A stretch of 31,750 nucleotides of DNA from a virus. Within the stretch, counting starts at the first letter, position 1; every line of letters begins with the position of its first letter. The stretch spans positions 1 through 31,750 of the IMG/VR virus record IMGVR_UViG_3300025030_000321; one strand, written 5' to 3'. The position numbers and the translations under genes were made by a program. Below the pieces are notes generated by a model. That model saw only the letters and a list, made by a program, of their open reading frames with translations, had not been told where the DNA came from and did no database searches. Below, one piece after another: positions 8,437-14,103 of the stretch.

Positions 8437-8467
8437 AAAAGCCCCGATCTGAGCGAAAGAGGCTTTG
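8431..8467 (-). terminator. Hairpin with U-tract only on the minus strand
   Basis: AAAGCC (8438-8443) pairs with GGCTTT (8461-8466). Reading the + strand, no T run follows; reading the minus strand, the stem is followed by TTTTTTATTT. It would thus stop antisense transcripts better than the sense operon. It may have some activity on the + strand, since it sits just after a gene. Confidence 0.35.
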
Positions 8468-8477
8468 AAAGAATAAT

Positions 8478-8708
8478 ATGAAAAATTTAATAACAAGTCA
8501 AGACCTAACTCCTGGATTCGGGGATGTCTATAACTTAATCCAGAAATCCATAGGCTCTTCCAAGAGGATAGATACCAAGAGGGAGAGAATCCTTCAGGCA
8601 GCTGAGGAACAAATCAACTGGCTGTGTAAAGAAGGGTTTTTAGAACCGGGAGATATTGAGGATTGGGATGATTTTAAAAAGATTGATTTTTACAGGAGGG
8701 GAATATGA
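8478..8708 (+). CDS. Hypothetical 76-aa protein
   Basis: ATG 8478, 12 bases after a hairpin; no clear SD. The product is helical and acidic at its C-terminal half (AAEEQINWLCKEGFLEPGD, then DDFKKIDFYRRGI). It has no recognised family, no membrane segment and a single Cys. Its stop overlaps the next start by ATGA, which supports expression with the zinc-ribbon-like protein that follows. Function unknown. Confidence 0.55.
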   Translation: MKNLITSQDLTPGFGDVYNLIQKSIGSSKRIDTKRERILQAAEEQINWLCKEGFLEPGDIEDWDDFKKIDFYRRGI

Positions 8709-9061
8709 ACGGAGATTCTAAGAAGTTTCAGTGGACCGGACAGTGGACCAGACAGGAGAACGGAGTGGCTATTTCAGAGAACTTTACCTTCCGGTCCGAT
8801 AACTATGCGGAGGTTCTGGAGAAAAGGCTGGATGTGTTAGAAACCAAAGTCCCCAGCGGTAAGAGTTTTCCTGATGATGAAGGACCGGCTGCCAAACAGG
8901 CAACCCAACCTTCCCATCCGGTTTGCAAGGTACACGGCAATACCATGAGTCTGAGACCGGCGGGGACATCAAAGAAAACAGGTAAGCCTTATCCGGCTTT
9001 CTGGGCCTGTACTTTTAAAGACGTTAATGGAGCTTATTGTCGGGAGACAGTAAATAACTGA
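8705..9061 (+). CDS. Hypothetical protein with C-terminal zinc-ribbon-like motif
   Basis: 118 aa, ATGA-coupled, with SD AGGAGGGG at 8694-8701. Residues 1-70 include WTGQWTRQENGVAIS and an acidic helix. The C-terminal 45 residues hold CKVHG, then a basic GTSKKTGKPYPAFWAC strand and a final Cys (AYCRE), a Cys/His spacing like the zinc ribbons at the ends of topoisomerases and primases. This suggests binding of metal and nucleic acid. The protein is otherwise unrecognised. A role in replication or repair is inferred from the motif and the early-gene context. Confidence 0.55.
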   Translation: MNGDSKKFQWTGQWTRQENGVAISENFTFRSDNYAEVLEKRLDVLETKVPSGKSFPDDEGPAAKQATQPSHPVCKVHGNTMSLRPAGTSKKTGKPYPAFWACTFKDVNGAYCRETVNN

Positions 9062-9062
9062 T

Positions 9063-9230
9063 ATGAACCAAGAACAATATAACGAACAACAGGCAGACCA
9101 ATTTGAAGGTTGCTCATATTGTGGATGGACTGATAGGCATGAATGTGAATGTGGTCAAGAGTTGCCCCAAAAGGAATGTCAAGAAAATTCAGCATTATGT
9201 GAATCGTGTTTATTTTTAATTAAGAGATAA
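9063..9230 (+). CDS. Cys-rich mini-protein (55 aa), probable zinc finger
   Basis: ATG starts two bases after the previous stop. The product has seven Cys arranged as CSYC, CEC, then single C and CESC, plus His, consistent with one or two zinc sites. The N-terminus is Gln-rich. No family is recognised. Position and metal-binding pattern are the only evidence. Small zinc-finger proteins are frequent in phage early regions and often bind host proteins or nucleic acids. Confidence 0.45.
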   Translation: MNQEQYNEQQADQFEGCSYCGWTDRHECECGQELPQKECQENSALCESCLFLIKR

Positions 9231-9232
9231 CT

Positions 9233-9382
9233 ATGTGGGAAGATCGGCCTGAATACATGATAAGCGTACCTAAAAGAGATGACTATTACTCTGAAGGAGA
9301 GATATACGCCCCTTTCTGGAATCAAGAGGGGCATCCAAACAAAGAGCGGGCTAACGATACGGTTACAGAGGCGACAATTTAG
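9233..9382 (+). CDS. Hypothetical 49-aa protein
   Basis: ATG lies two bases after the preceding stop and no other gene overlaps it. The product is polar with several aromatic residues (MWEDRPEYMISVPKRDDYY, then APFWNQEGHPNKER). It has no Cys, no membrane segment and no recognised family. It is accepted with moderate doubt because it continues the tight head-to-tail spacing of this operon; a hairpin region follows it. Confidence 0.4.
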   Translation: MWEDRPEYMISVPKRDDYYSEGEIYAPFWNQEGHPNKERANDTVTEATI

Positions 9383-9383
9383 G

Positions 9384-9439
9384 TTGTCTCCCTCTGAGGC
9401 TGTCTAGGTTAACGCTTAGACAGCATCACAGGGAAACAA
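9384..9439 (+). promoter_or_regulatory. Long imperfect hairpin filling the gap before the next gene
   Basis: Nested pairing: TTGT 9384-9387 with ACAA 9436-9439, TCCCT 9389-9393 with AGGGA 9430-9434, and GCTGTCTA 9399-9406 with TAGACAGC 9417-9424, separated by one mismatch and a 5x5 internal loop; the terminal loop has 10 bases. It ends one base before ATG 9441 and holds the only SD-like bases (AGGGA). Likely translational control or mRNA stability. Confidence 0.55.
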
Positions 9440-9440
9440 T

Positions 9441-9824
9441 ATGACTGCCGACAAATATTGGGGAACACCAGTTAAAAGATATAAAGACCATTGGGAAGTT
9501 TTTATAAGAAAAGTTTTTATCCAGAAGGACCAGCCTTTAAGAGTAGGCGTGAACGAGAAACTTCTTTTGGCGGCCCAGGATAATGATCTTCATGTTAGGG
9601 TCGAAGATAAAGGGATTGAATTTGAAGCAACTCCCCAGGACTTTTTAAACTCCAAAGAAATCCACTATGAACCTTCAAGGATATATCCCTTGATGTTTTT
9701 CCGGGTGTTTCTTCTTCCGATTCCAAGTGATGCTAAAAGGAACTTTGAAGTCACTCCTCTCCCGGATTTAAATGATGAAGATAATCAGAATAGAGAAGAA
9801 CACTATAGGTTTCATCAAAGATAA
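9441..9824 (+). CDS. Hypothetical 127-aa protein
   Basis: ATG directly follows a long hairpin. The sequence begins MTADKYWGTPVKRYKDHWEVF and shows mixed alpha/beta character with an acidic, Asn-rich tail (PDLNDEDNQNREEHYRFHQ). No catalytic motif, Cys cluster or membrane helix is visible, and I do not recognise a family. It is two bases upstream of the replication initiator gene, so it may be produced with it. A DNA-metabolism role is only suggested by that context. Confidence 0.6.
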   Translation: MTADKYWGTPVKRYKDHWEVFIRKVFIQKDQPLRVGVNEKLLLAAQDNDLHVRVEDKGIEFEATPQDFLNSKEIHYEPSRIYPLMFFRVFLLPIPSDAKRNFEVTPLPDLNDEDNQNREEHYRFHQR

Positions 9825-9826
9825 CG

Positions 9827-10513
9827 ATGGAAGATTTAAGTTGGATCAAATTATATAGAAAAGCAAAACAGAACGATATTATGCGTGATCCGGTAGCATG
9901 GCTTTTATTCAGTTGGATTCTATTATCAGTTAATAAAGAAACAGGAGAATGGAAAATTGCCCGTAGCGTTCTTGCTGAACTTACAGGACTAAAACAATCT
10001 ACAATTTATGACGGATTAAAAAGGTTAGAGGAAAAGTTCAAGCTGACAACAGCTATACCGACAGCTAACTATACTAAGATTAGAGTGTCCAAATGGTCTG
10101 TTTACCAACCTAACAAAGATATAACCGACAGGTCAACCGACAGCAGACCGACATCTAACCGACAGCAGACCGACACATATCAAGATAAGAGAATAGAGAA
10201 TAAAGAAATAATATCTAAAGATATTACTGAAAGTACCTCTTTTGGAGATAAAAATATCAATGAATTGATAGTCTACTTCAAAGAAAAGTTTAATCTCCCC
10301 TTACTGGATGGGACCGAAAAACAGAATCGAAGGTATTGTTGGCTATGTCTTAAAAAGTTCGGGTCCGTTGACAAGATCAAGTTGTTAATAGATGCCGCCG
10401 TTTTAAATTCCTTCTGGGCTACCAGGATTACTTCCTTCCCACAGCTTTACTACAAGGGCGTGAATATCATTTCATCAAGCCGAGATTATAAGTTTTCCGT
10501 ATTACAGCTATGA
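9827..10513 (+). CDS. Phage replication initiator-like protein (winged helix)
   Basis: 228 aa. Residues 1-95 resemble the winged-helix N-terminal domain of phage replication initiators (DnaD-like or lambda O-like): SWIKLYRKAKQNDIM, a hydrophobic WLLFSWILLSV helix, then ARSVLAELTGLKQSTIYDGL as the HTH and a basic wing. Residues 98-135 are a Thr/Asp/Arg/Gln-rich linker; its DNA carries the ACCGACA repeats. The C-terminal 90 residues form a second helical domain (YFKEKFNLPLLDG, LCLKKFGSVDKIKLLID). Known relatives bind repeats at the origin and recruit the helicase. There is no helicase or primase motif in this protein. It ends with an ATGA overlap. Confidence 0.65.
   Translation: MEDLSWIKLYRKAKQNDIMRDPVAWLLFSWILLSVNKETGEWKIARSVLAELTGLKQSTIYDGLKRLEEKFKLTTAIPTANYTKIRVSKWSVYQPNKDITDRSTDSRPTSNRQQTDTYQDKRIENKEIISKDITESTSFGDKNINELIVYFKEKFNLPLLDGTEKQNRRYCWLCLKKFGSVDKIKLLIDAAVLNSFWATRITSFPQLYYKGVNIISSSRDYKFSVLQL
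10123..10175 (+). repeat. Iteron-like direct repeats inside the initiator gene (candidate origin)
   Basis: Five copies of ACCGACA start at 10124, 10136, 10147, 10158 and 10169; three extend to AACCGACAG. Spacing is 12, 11, 11 and 11 bases, close to one helix turn. The copies fall in all three reading frames of the host gene, so they are not a protein repeat. A strongly AT-rich stretch follows (10176-10235) with an inverted repeat AATATCT/AGATATT at 10210-10225. Lambda ori has the same plan inside gene O. Confidence 0.6.
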
Positions 10514-10722
10514 AAATATACAAACTAGAGTTATCTAATAAAGAGCAATTTCAAATAAACGAGGATGAAAAACAGGCTATTTTAAAGTCCAATAGCCAAT
10601 TCGTCCAACTAAAAACCGGAGAAGTCATAAATAAATCTTTCATCGTGAGTATGACCTTGAATTATGAAGAAATGAATTATATGGCTATGAAAGAGAGAGA
10701 TAAAAAGTTATTGGAGAACTAA
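10510..10722 (+). CDS. Hypothetical 70-aa protein
   Basis: ATGA-coupled to the initiator gene. It is highly charged with beta-strand and helix character (MKIYKLELSNKEQFQINEDE, then TGEVINKSFIVSMTLNYEE). It has no Cys and no membrane segment. The pattern of ligand-like strands resembles small proteins encoded next to phage replication genes, but no family is recognised. Function unknown. Confidence 0.55.
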   Translation: MKIYKLELSNKEQFQINEDEKQAILKSNSQFVQLKTGEVINKSFIVSMTLNYEEMNYMAMKERDKKLLEN

Positions 10723-10724
10723 CT

Positions 10725-10979
10725 ATGGAACCAAATGACGAAGAATACAAACTACTAGAGATAGCAAACCAGACAAAAAAATGGGGTCATCTTAGAAGTT
10801 GGAAAGAACTTTATCTTTTCCAAAGGTATATCGGGACCCCGGAACAGAATAAAGAGATCGGTAAGGTTGCCAAAAGGAATAGAGCCGGGGAGAAAATAAC
10901 CCTGCCCTTCATGGATCATAAAGGCACTCCGGTTGATACAAGTCACTTGCCGAGTTTGTTCAAAATGACGCTAATATGA
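10725..10979 (+). CDS. Hypothetical 84-aa protein
   Basis: ATG lies two bases after the previous stop. It starts acidic and becomes basic in the middle (EIGKVAKRNRAGEKITL), ending in SHLPSLFKMTLI. No family is recognised and no motif is visible. It overlaps the next gene by ATGA. Its position between replication and secreted lysozyme-like genes gives little clue to function. Confidence 0.55.
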   Translation: MEPNDEEYKLLEIANQTKKWGHLRSWKELYLFQRYIGTPEQNKEIGKVAKRNRAGEKITLPFMDHKGTPVDTSHLPSLFKMTLI

Positions 10980-11413
10980 AATACTTTCTAATTCTAATCT
11001 CAATCTTATTTGGAATTTATCTAGGTATAAACAACCCAAGAGAAGTATATCAAGATACGCCAGTAAAGGATGTTTCTAGTATATCGCAACCTACCAGTGC
11101 TCCAAGTCCGACACCGACACCGGACACAAAAGAAGTCATAGATGAAATTACGGAAGTCTGGAAGGATGAGAAGAAGTCTGACATTATAAGGGCCATAAAT
11201 TGCGGATATGGAGAATCGGGGCTTCGTATCAATGCAATTAACATAAATACCAACGGCACAAGAGATCATTCTGTCTTCCAGGTAAATGATGTCCACACAA
11301 AAAGATACGGCCAAGAGTTTAAAAACGACTGGAAAACTAATATTAGAGTCGCTTATCAAATATTCAAGAACCGGGGCTGGGATGCCTGGTATGCACGATC
11401 ATGTATCGAATAA
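10976..11413 (+). CDS. Secreted lysozyme / lytic transglycosylase-like protein
   Basis: 145 aa, ATGA-coupled. Residues 1-17 form a hydrophobic signal peptide or anchor (YFLILISILFGIYLGI). A Pro/Ser/Thr linker occupies about 38-50. The C-terminal domain has the SLT/lysozyme-like arrangement: catalytic Glu80 in GYGESGLRINA, then a Gly-Thr-Arg-Asp loop with SVFQVND, and a final YQIFKNRGWDAWYA. Such enzymes cleave peptidoglycan glycan strands. The export signal and its place far from the endolysin suggest a separate role, such as local wall opening or superinfection control. It is short for the family, and activity is inferred. Confidence 0.65.
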   Translation: MKYFLILISILFGIYLGINNPREVYQDTPVKDVSSISQPTSAPSPTPTPDTKEVIDEITEVWKDEKKSDIIRAINCGYGESGLRINAININTNGTRDHSVFQVNDVHTKRYGQEFKNDWKTNIRVAYQIFKNRGWDAWYARSCIE

Positions 11414-11742
11414 TTCGGGGTTCTAAATATGGGAATGTAAAAAAAATATTCGGTGGCCGTGCCTTTGCGTCAAAGAAGGAAGCACGATACGCTCAGGAGC
11501 TTGAACTCCGGCGAAAGGCCAAAGATATTAAGAGTTGGAAACCACAGGTAAGAATAGATTTACAGAGTAACGGACAGCATATTTGTAATTACTACATAGA
11601 CTTTGAAATAGAGCATAATGACGGCCTTATAGAATATGTGGAAGTCAAAGGATTTGCAACCGAAGTATGGCGGCTTAAATGGAAAATATTTGAAAGCATA
11701 TATGGAAGCAATCCAAATTATAAATTAACAATAGTCCGTTAG
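11401..11742 (+). CDS. DUF1064-like PD-(D/E)XK nuclease
   Basis: 113 aa, overlapping the lysozyme-like gene by 13 bases. It starts with KYGNVKKIFGGRAFASKKEARYAQEL, a pattern typical of DUF1064 phage proteins. It then has an Asp in YYIDFEIE and an EVK triad element in EYVEVKGFA, the expected D...ExK catalytic set of the PD-(D/E)XK nuclease fold. The C-terminus KLTIVR closes the fold. DUF1064 members are thought to be phage endonucleases or resolvase-like enzymes acting in recombination or packaging. Substrate is not determined here. Confidence 0.75.
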   Translation: MYRIIRGSKYGNVKKIFGGRAFASKKEARYAQELELRRKAKDIKSWKPQVRIDLQSNGQHICNYYIDFEIEHNDGLIEYVEVKGFATEVWRLKWKIFESIYGSNPNYKLTIVR

Positions 11743-11766
11743 CTTATCAGGTATAGAGAGGATTAT

Positions 11767-12051
11767 ATGAAAATGGAAATGCTAAAAATGAGTTGGGAAA
11801 GGCCGATTGAAATTGCCTTGTTGGAATTTGTAAGGCACATGAAGCGGTCAATGGAGGAACAAGTTGAAAAGAGGAATGATAAATTCTTATGGATTGACCT
11901 TGATAAAGACATTCGGGAAAAAGCTCGATGTTATGTAAATGCCTATGAAACTGTGGAAAAAGCTATTTTAAGAGAAATGGAAATAAGAAAGTCTAGTCCA
12001 GAGAAGTTAAATATTAATAAACATTCGGCAAAAAGAGGTTTAGAGAGATAG
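11767..12051 (+). CDS. Hypothetical 94-aa helical protein
   Basis: ATG with GAGAGGA about six bases upstream. The product is almost all helix and rich in Lys, Glu and Met (FVRHMKRSMEEQVEKRNDKF, then IREKARCYVNAYETVEKAIL). It has no recognised family, membrane segment or catalytic motif. The gap to the next gene is 12 bases, so they likely share a transcript. Function unknown. Confidence 0.55.
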   Translation: MKMEMLKMSWERPIEIALLEFVRHMKRSMEEQVEKRNDKFLWIDLDKDIREKARCYVNAYETVEKAILREMEIRKSSPEKLNINKHSAKRGLER

Positions 12052-12063
12052 AAAAGGAGAATT

Positions 12064-12279
12064 ATGGAAAAAATAAGTCACAGGGAAAAATTAAGAATAG
12101 CAAGAAGAAATATGTCTAAAGAGGAACGGAAGAAAAATAATCATGTTTCGCCTTTTCAAAGTAAGGCGTGGGAGTTTAGAAAACAGGGAATTAAGAATAG
12201 AGTTAATAAAACAATCAAGCGTCAACAGGAGGTCGCCAAAAAGAAAAGTCTAGCCTCCCTAAAAGATATAAAAAGGTAA
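12064..12279 (+). CDS. Small basic protein (71 aa)
   Basis: ATG with AAAAGGAGA upstream. The product is very basic, with Lys and Arg in over a third of positions (EKLRIARRNMSKEERKKNNH, KNRVNKTIKRQQEVAKKK). It is probably a disordered or helical nucleic-acid-binding protein. No family is recognised. It could compact or protect DNA or act on RNA; this follows only from its charge. Confidence 0.5.
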   Translation: MEKISHREKLRIARRNMSKEERKKNNHVSPFQSKAWEFRKQGIKNRVNKTIKRQQEVAKKKSLASLKDIKR

Positions 12280-12323
12280 ATAGAAGAATATGATTTATCA
12301 ACCCTTAACCCAAAAGGAGAAGA

Positions 12324-12953
12324 ATGAAGATACTTAACTTATATTCTGGCATAGGAGGCAACCGTAAATTGTGGGGAGATGAACACGAGATAGTGGCGGT
12401 TGAATGGGATAAGGATATTGCCGAAGTCTATAATCTGTTTTTCCCTAAAGACAAAGTTATAGTCACAGACGCCCATAAATTCCTGTTAGATCATCACAAA
12501 GAATTTGATCTTATATGGAGTTCCCCGCCTTGTCCTACTCATTCCGATATAAGGCGAGTAGGGGTCCAGAAGGGGCAATACAAGGCGCTTTACCCTGAAA
12601 TGAGTTTATACCAGGAAATAATCTTATTGGACAATTTCGCACCTTTAACTGCTAAGTTTGTAGTTGAGAATGTAAAGCCATATTATGAGCCTTTAATCCA
12701 GCCAACTGCTATGCTTCACAGGCATTACTTCTGGGCTAACTTCCCGATAAGACAATTTGAAGTCAAAGACGATAGGAAACACCAGGATATTACGGGATCG
12801 TCCATCGTATACGGGTTTGATTTAAAGGATATTGGAATAAAAGACAAACGGAAATTATTGAGAAACATAGTTGATCCGGAACTAGGACTTCACATCTTAA
12901 ACGAAGCCCTAAATAAAACAGAAATTATAGGAAATCAGTTAAATTTTGTCTAA
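12324..12953 (+). CDS. Short DNA cytosine-C5 methyltransferase (Dcm-like)
   Basis: 209 aa with SD AAAGGAGAAGA upstream. C5-MTase motifs are visible in order: motif I LNLYSGIGGN (residues 4-13, AdoMet binding), the Glu-containing AVEWD of motif II, motif IV PPCPTH with nucleophile Cys70, motif VI ENV at 115-117, and a motif VIII-like HRHYFWANF. The protein transfers methyl to cytosine C5. It is only about half the usual length; the target-recognition domain is very short. No cognate restriction gene is seen. It probably shields phage DNA from host restriction. The identical string TAACCCAAAAGGAGAA flanks the gene on both sides (near 12306 and 12953). Confidence 0.8.
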   Translation: MKILNLYSGIGGNRKLWGDEHEIVAVEWDKDIAEVYNLFFPKDKVIVTDAHKFLLDHHKEFDLIWSSPPCPTHSDIRRVGVQKGQYKALYPEMSLYQEIILLDNFAPLTAKFVVENVKPYYEPLIQPTAMLHRHYFWANFPIRQFEVKDDRKHQDITGSSIVYGFDLKDIGIKDKRKLLRNIVDPELGLHILNEALNKTEIIGNQLNFV

Positions 12954-12971
12954 CCCAAAAGGAGAAAGTAA

Positions 12972-13055
12972 ATGGAAAGTAAAGAGAAGAAAATAACGGG
13001 CGTGAATTTAATAAAACACGCTCTACGGAAGGAAAAAACATGGATAACTTTCTAA
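12972..13055 (+). CDS. Possible 27-aa leader-like peptide
   Basis: ATG 12972 with AAAGGAG eight bases upstream, the same SD block used by the methyltransferase gene. The peptide is basic (MESKEKKITGVNLIKHALRK) and its stop lies 16 bases inside the next gene. It may be a coupling peptide that opens the following start, or chance. The strong SD is the main support. Confidence 0.3.
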   Translation: MESKEKKITGVNLIKHALRKEKTWITF

Positions 13056-13285
13056 ACGATGAAGAATATAACGCTTTGCAAGCCTGTTGTATTAAGGGCG
13101 GGGCTGATAGTAGGGCTTTGCCACATTATATCAAAGCCCTTACTAAAAAAGCCTATTCAGAAGGCTATACCGAAGGCTTCTCAAAGGCCCAAGATTATTA
13201 TTTGAAGCCCATATCTAAAAAGAAGATGGATAAGGAAATTAAGAAGATAATAAATACTTCATCTTTTAGGGTTGGGCTGTGGTAG
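13040..13285 (+). CDS. Hypothetical 81-aa protein
   Basis: ATG with CGGAAGG seven bases before it. The product has a Cys pair (ACCIKGG), a helix with Tyr/Glu/Gly repeats (KAYSEGYTEGFSKAQDYY) and a Lys-rich C-terminus. No family is recognised. The last codons also form the 5' arm of the three-way RNA junction that follows. Function unknown. Confidence 0.55.
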   Translation: MDNFLNDEEYNALQACCIKGGADSRALPHYIKALTKKAYSEGYTEGFSKAQDYYLKPISKKKMDKEIKKIINTSSFRVGLW

Positions 13286-13328
13286 CCATACCAGACGTGT
13301 ATAGGCGAAAGTCTATTGCTGCCCAACC
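13270..13328 (+). ncRNA. Candidate structured RNA: three-way junction with GNRA loop
   Basis: A closing helix of 8 bp (GGTTGGGC 13270-13277 with GCCCAACC 13321-13328) encloses two hairpins: TGGTA/TACCA at 13280-13293 with loop GCCA, and ATAGGC/GTCTAT at 13301-13316 with a GAAA tetraloop and one G-U pair. Joining strands have 2, 7 and 4 bases. It starts inside the upstream gene's last codons and ends 15 bases before the next ATG. I do not match it to a known riboswitch or ribozyme class. Confidence 0.5.
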
Positions 13329-13343
13329 GTAAGGGATTAAGAA

Positions 13344-13514
13344 ATGAATATGAGTGCCTTTATTGATTCAAAACCAGTCTGTATGAAAAAGTATTACGAA
13401 ATGAATAAGGATAGATGGTTTATGTGGGATGATAAGGGAAAGAAAATAGAGGATAGACCCTGGTGGGAGTTCTATTGTCCGTTACATAGGAAGAAGCATG
13501 GAAAACAAAGATGA
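13344..13514 (+). CDS. Hypothetical 56-aa Trp-rich protein
   Basis: ATG 13344 with AAGGG ten bases upstream, just after the structured RNA. The product has four Trp and several Lys (KKYYEMNKDRWFMWDDKGKK, then RPWWEFYCPLHRKKHGKQR). The C-terminal C-P-L-H with basic flanks hints at half of a metal site. It overlaps the next gene by ATGA. It looks like a small phage protein of unknown role. Confidence 0.45.
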   Translation: MNMSAFIDSKPVCMKKYYEMNKDRWFMWDDKGKKIEDRPWWEFYCPLHRKKHGKQR

Positions 13515-13639
13515 AAAAAATATTTATCTGTCCTATATGCGGCCATAAAGAAAAATGGCACTCACATAAAAAATATTGTAAAGTATGCAGTGATATAAAA
13601 AGATCAGAAAATTTAAGAAAGTACGATAGGAATAAATGA
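13511..13639 (+). CDS. Mini zinc-finger protein (42 aa)
   Basis: The start and stop both lie in ATGA overlaps with neighbours (13511-13514 and 13636-13639), strong support for a real gene. The product has CPICGH, then a His-rich turn (WHSHKK) and CKVC, a classical two-knuckle zinc site, followed by a basic tail. It is immediately upstream of the terminase small subunit, a place where phages often encode small HNH or zinc proteins; no HNH residues are present. It may be a DNA-binding packaging accessory. Confidence 0.5.
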   Translation: MKKIFICPICGHKEKWHSHKKYCKVCSDIKRSENLRKYDRNK

Positions 13640-14103
13640 CAGACTTAACTATTAAACAAAGAAAATGGATTAGAGTCTATATTGATACCGGCAACGCAAC
13701 AGAAGCGGCTATGCAAGTCTATGATTGCAAGGATAGGGATGTAGCAAAGAGCATAGGTTCAGAAAACCTTTCTAAACTTGACTATACAGACTTTATGGAA
13801 GAAGCGGGTATTACTGATAAGCTATTACAGCAAAAGATAATGGAGGGGTTAGATGCAACCAGGACAGTTAGTGCGGTTAATACAAATAAGAACGCTACCG
13901 CAGATTCAACTGATTTTATAGATGTGCCTGATTTTATGGCACGGCATAAATACTTGGAAACAGCACTTAAACTAAAAAAGAGAATGGGAACAGAACTACA
14001 GGGAAATGTTTATGTTGATAAAGTTATTGCTATTTTAGGAGGGATAAGTGTTTCAGAAAGTCACAGCAACGGAGAAGCTCCTGAAGTTAAAAAAGAGGAT
14101 TAG
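13636..14103 (+). CDS. terS: Terminase small subunit
   Basis: 155 aa. The N-terminus (LTIKQRKWIRVYIDTGNATEAAMQVY) has the typical Terminase_2 pattern, with an HTH that recognises packaging sites on phage DNA. A middle helix (SKLDYTDFMEEAGITDKLL) and a later KYLETALKLKKRM segment suit the oligomerisation region. The gene is directly upstream of and overlaps the large subunit by 56 bases, the standard order. TerS rings bind concatemeric DNA and load TerL. The overlap suggests tuned translation of the pair. Confidence 0.8.
   Translation: MTDLTIKQRKWIRVYIDTGNATEAAMQVYDCKDRDVAKSIGSENLSKLDYTDFMEEAGITDKLLQQKIMEGLDATRTVSAVNTNKNATADSTDFIDVPDFMARHKYLETALKLKKRMGTELQGNVYVDKVIAILGGISVSESHSNGEAPEVKKED

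Noticed and set aside
10123-10175. CRISPR array
   Set aside because: Repeat is 7-9 bases with 2-5-base gaps inside a coding region; far too short.
12290-12337. Tiny 15-codon frame before the cytosine methyltransferase
   Set aside because: No SD, and the methyltransferase has its own good SD inside it; too short to support.
13270-13328. tRNA gene
   Set aside because: Only 59 bases, two internal arms, no anticodon arm or T-loop consensus, no CCA.
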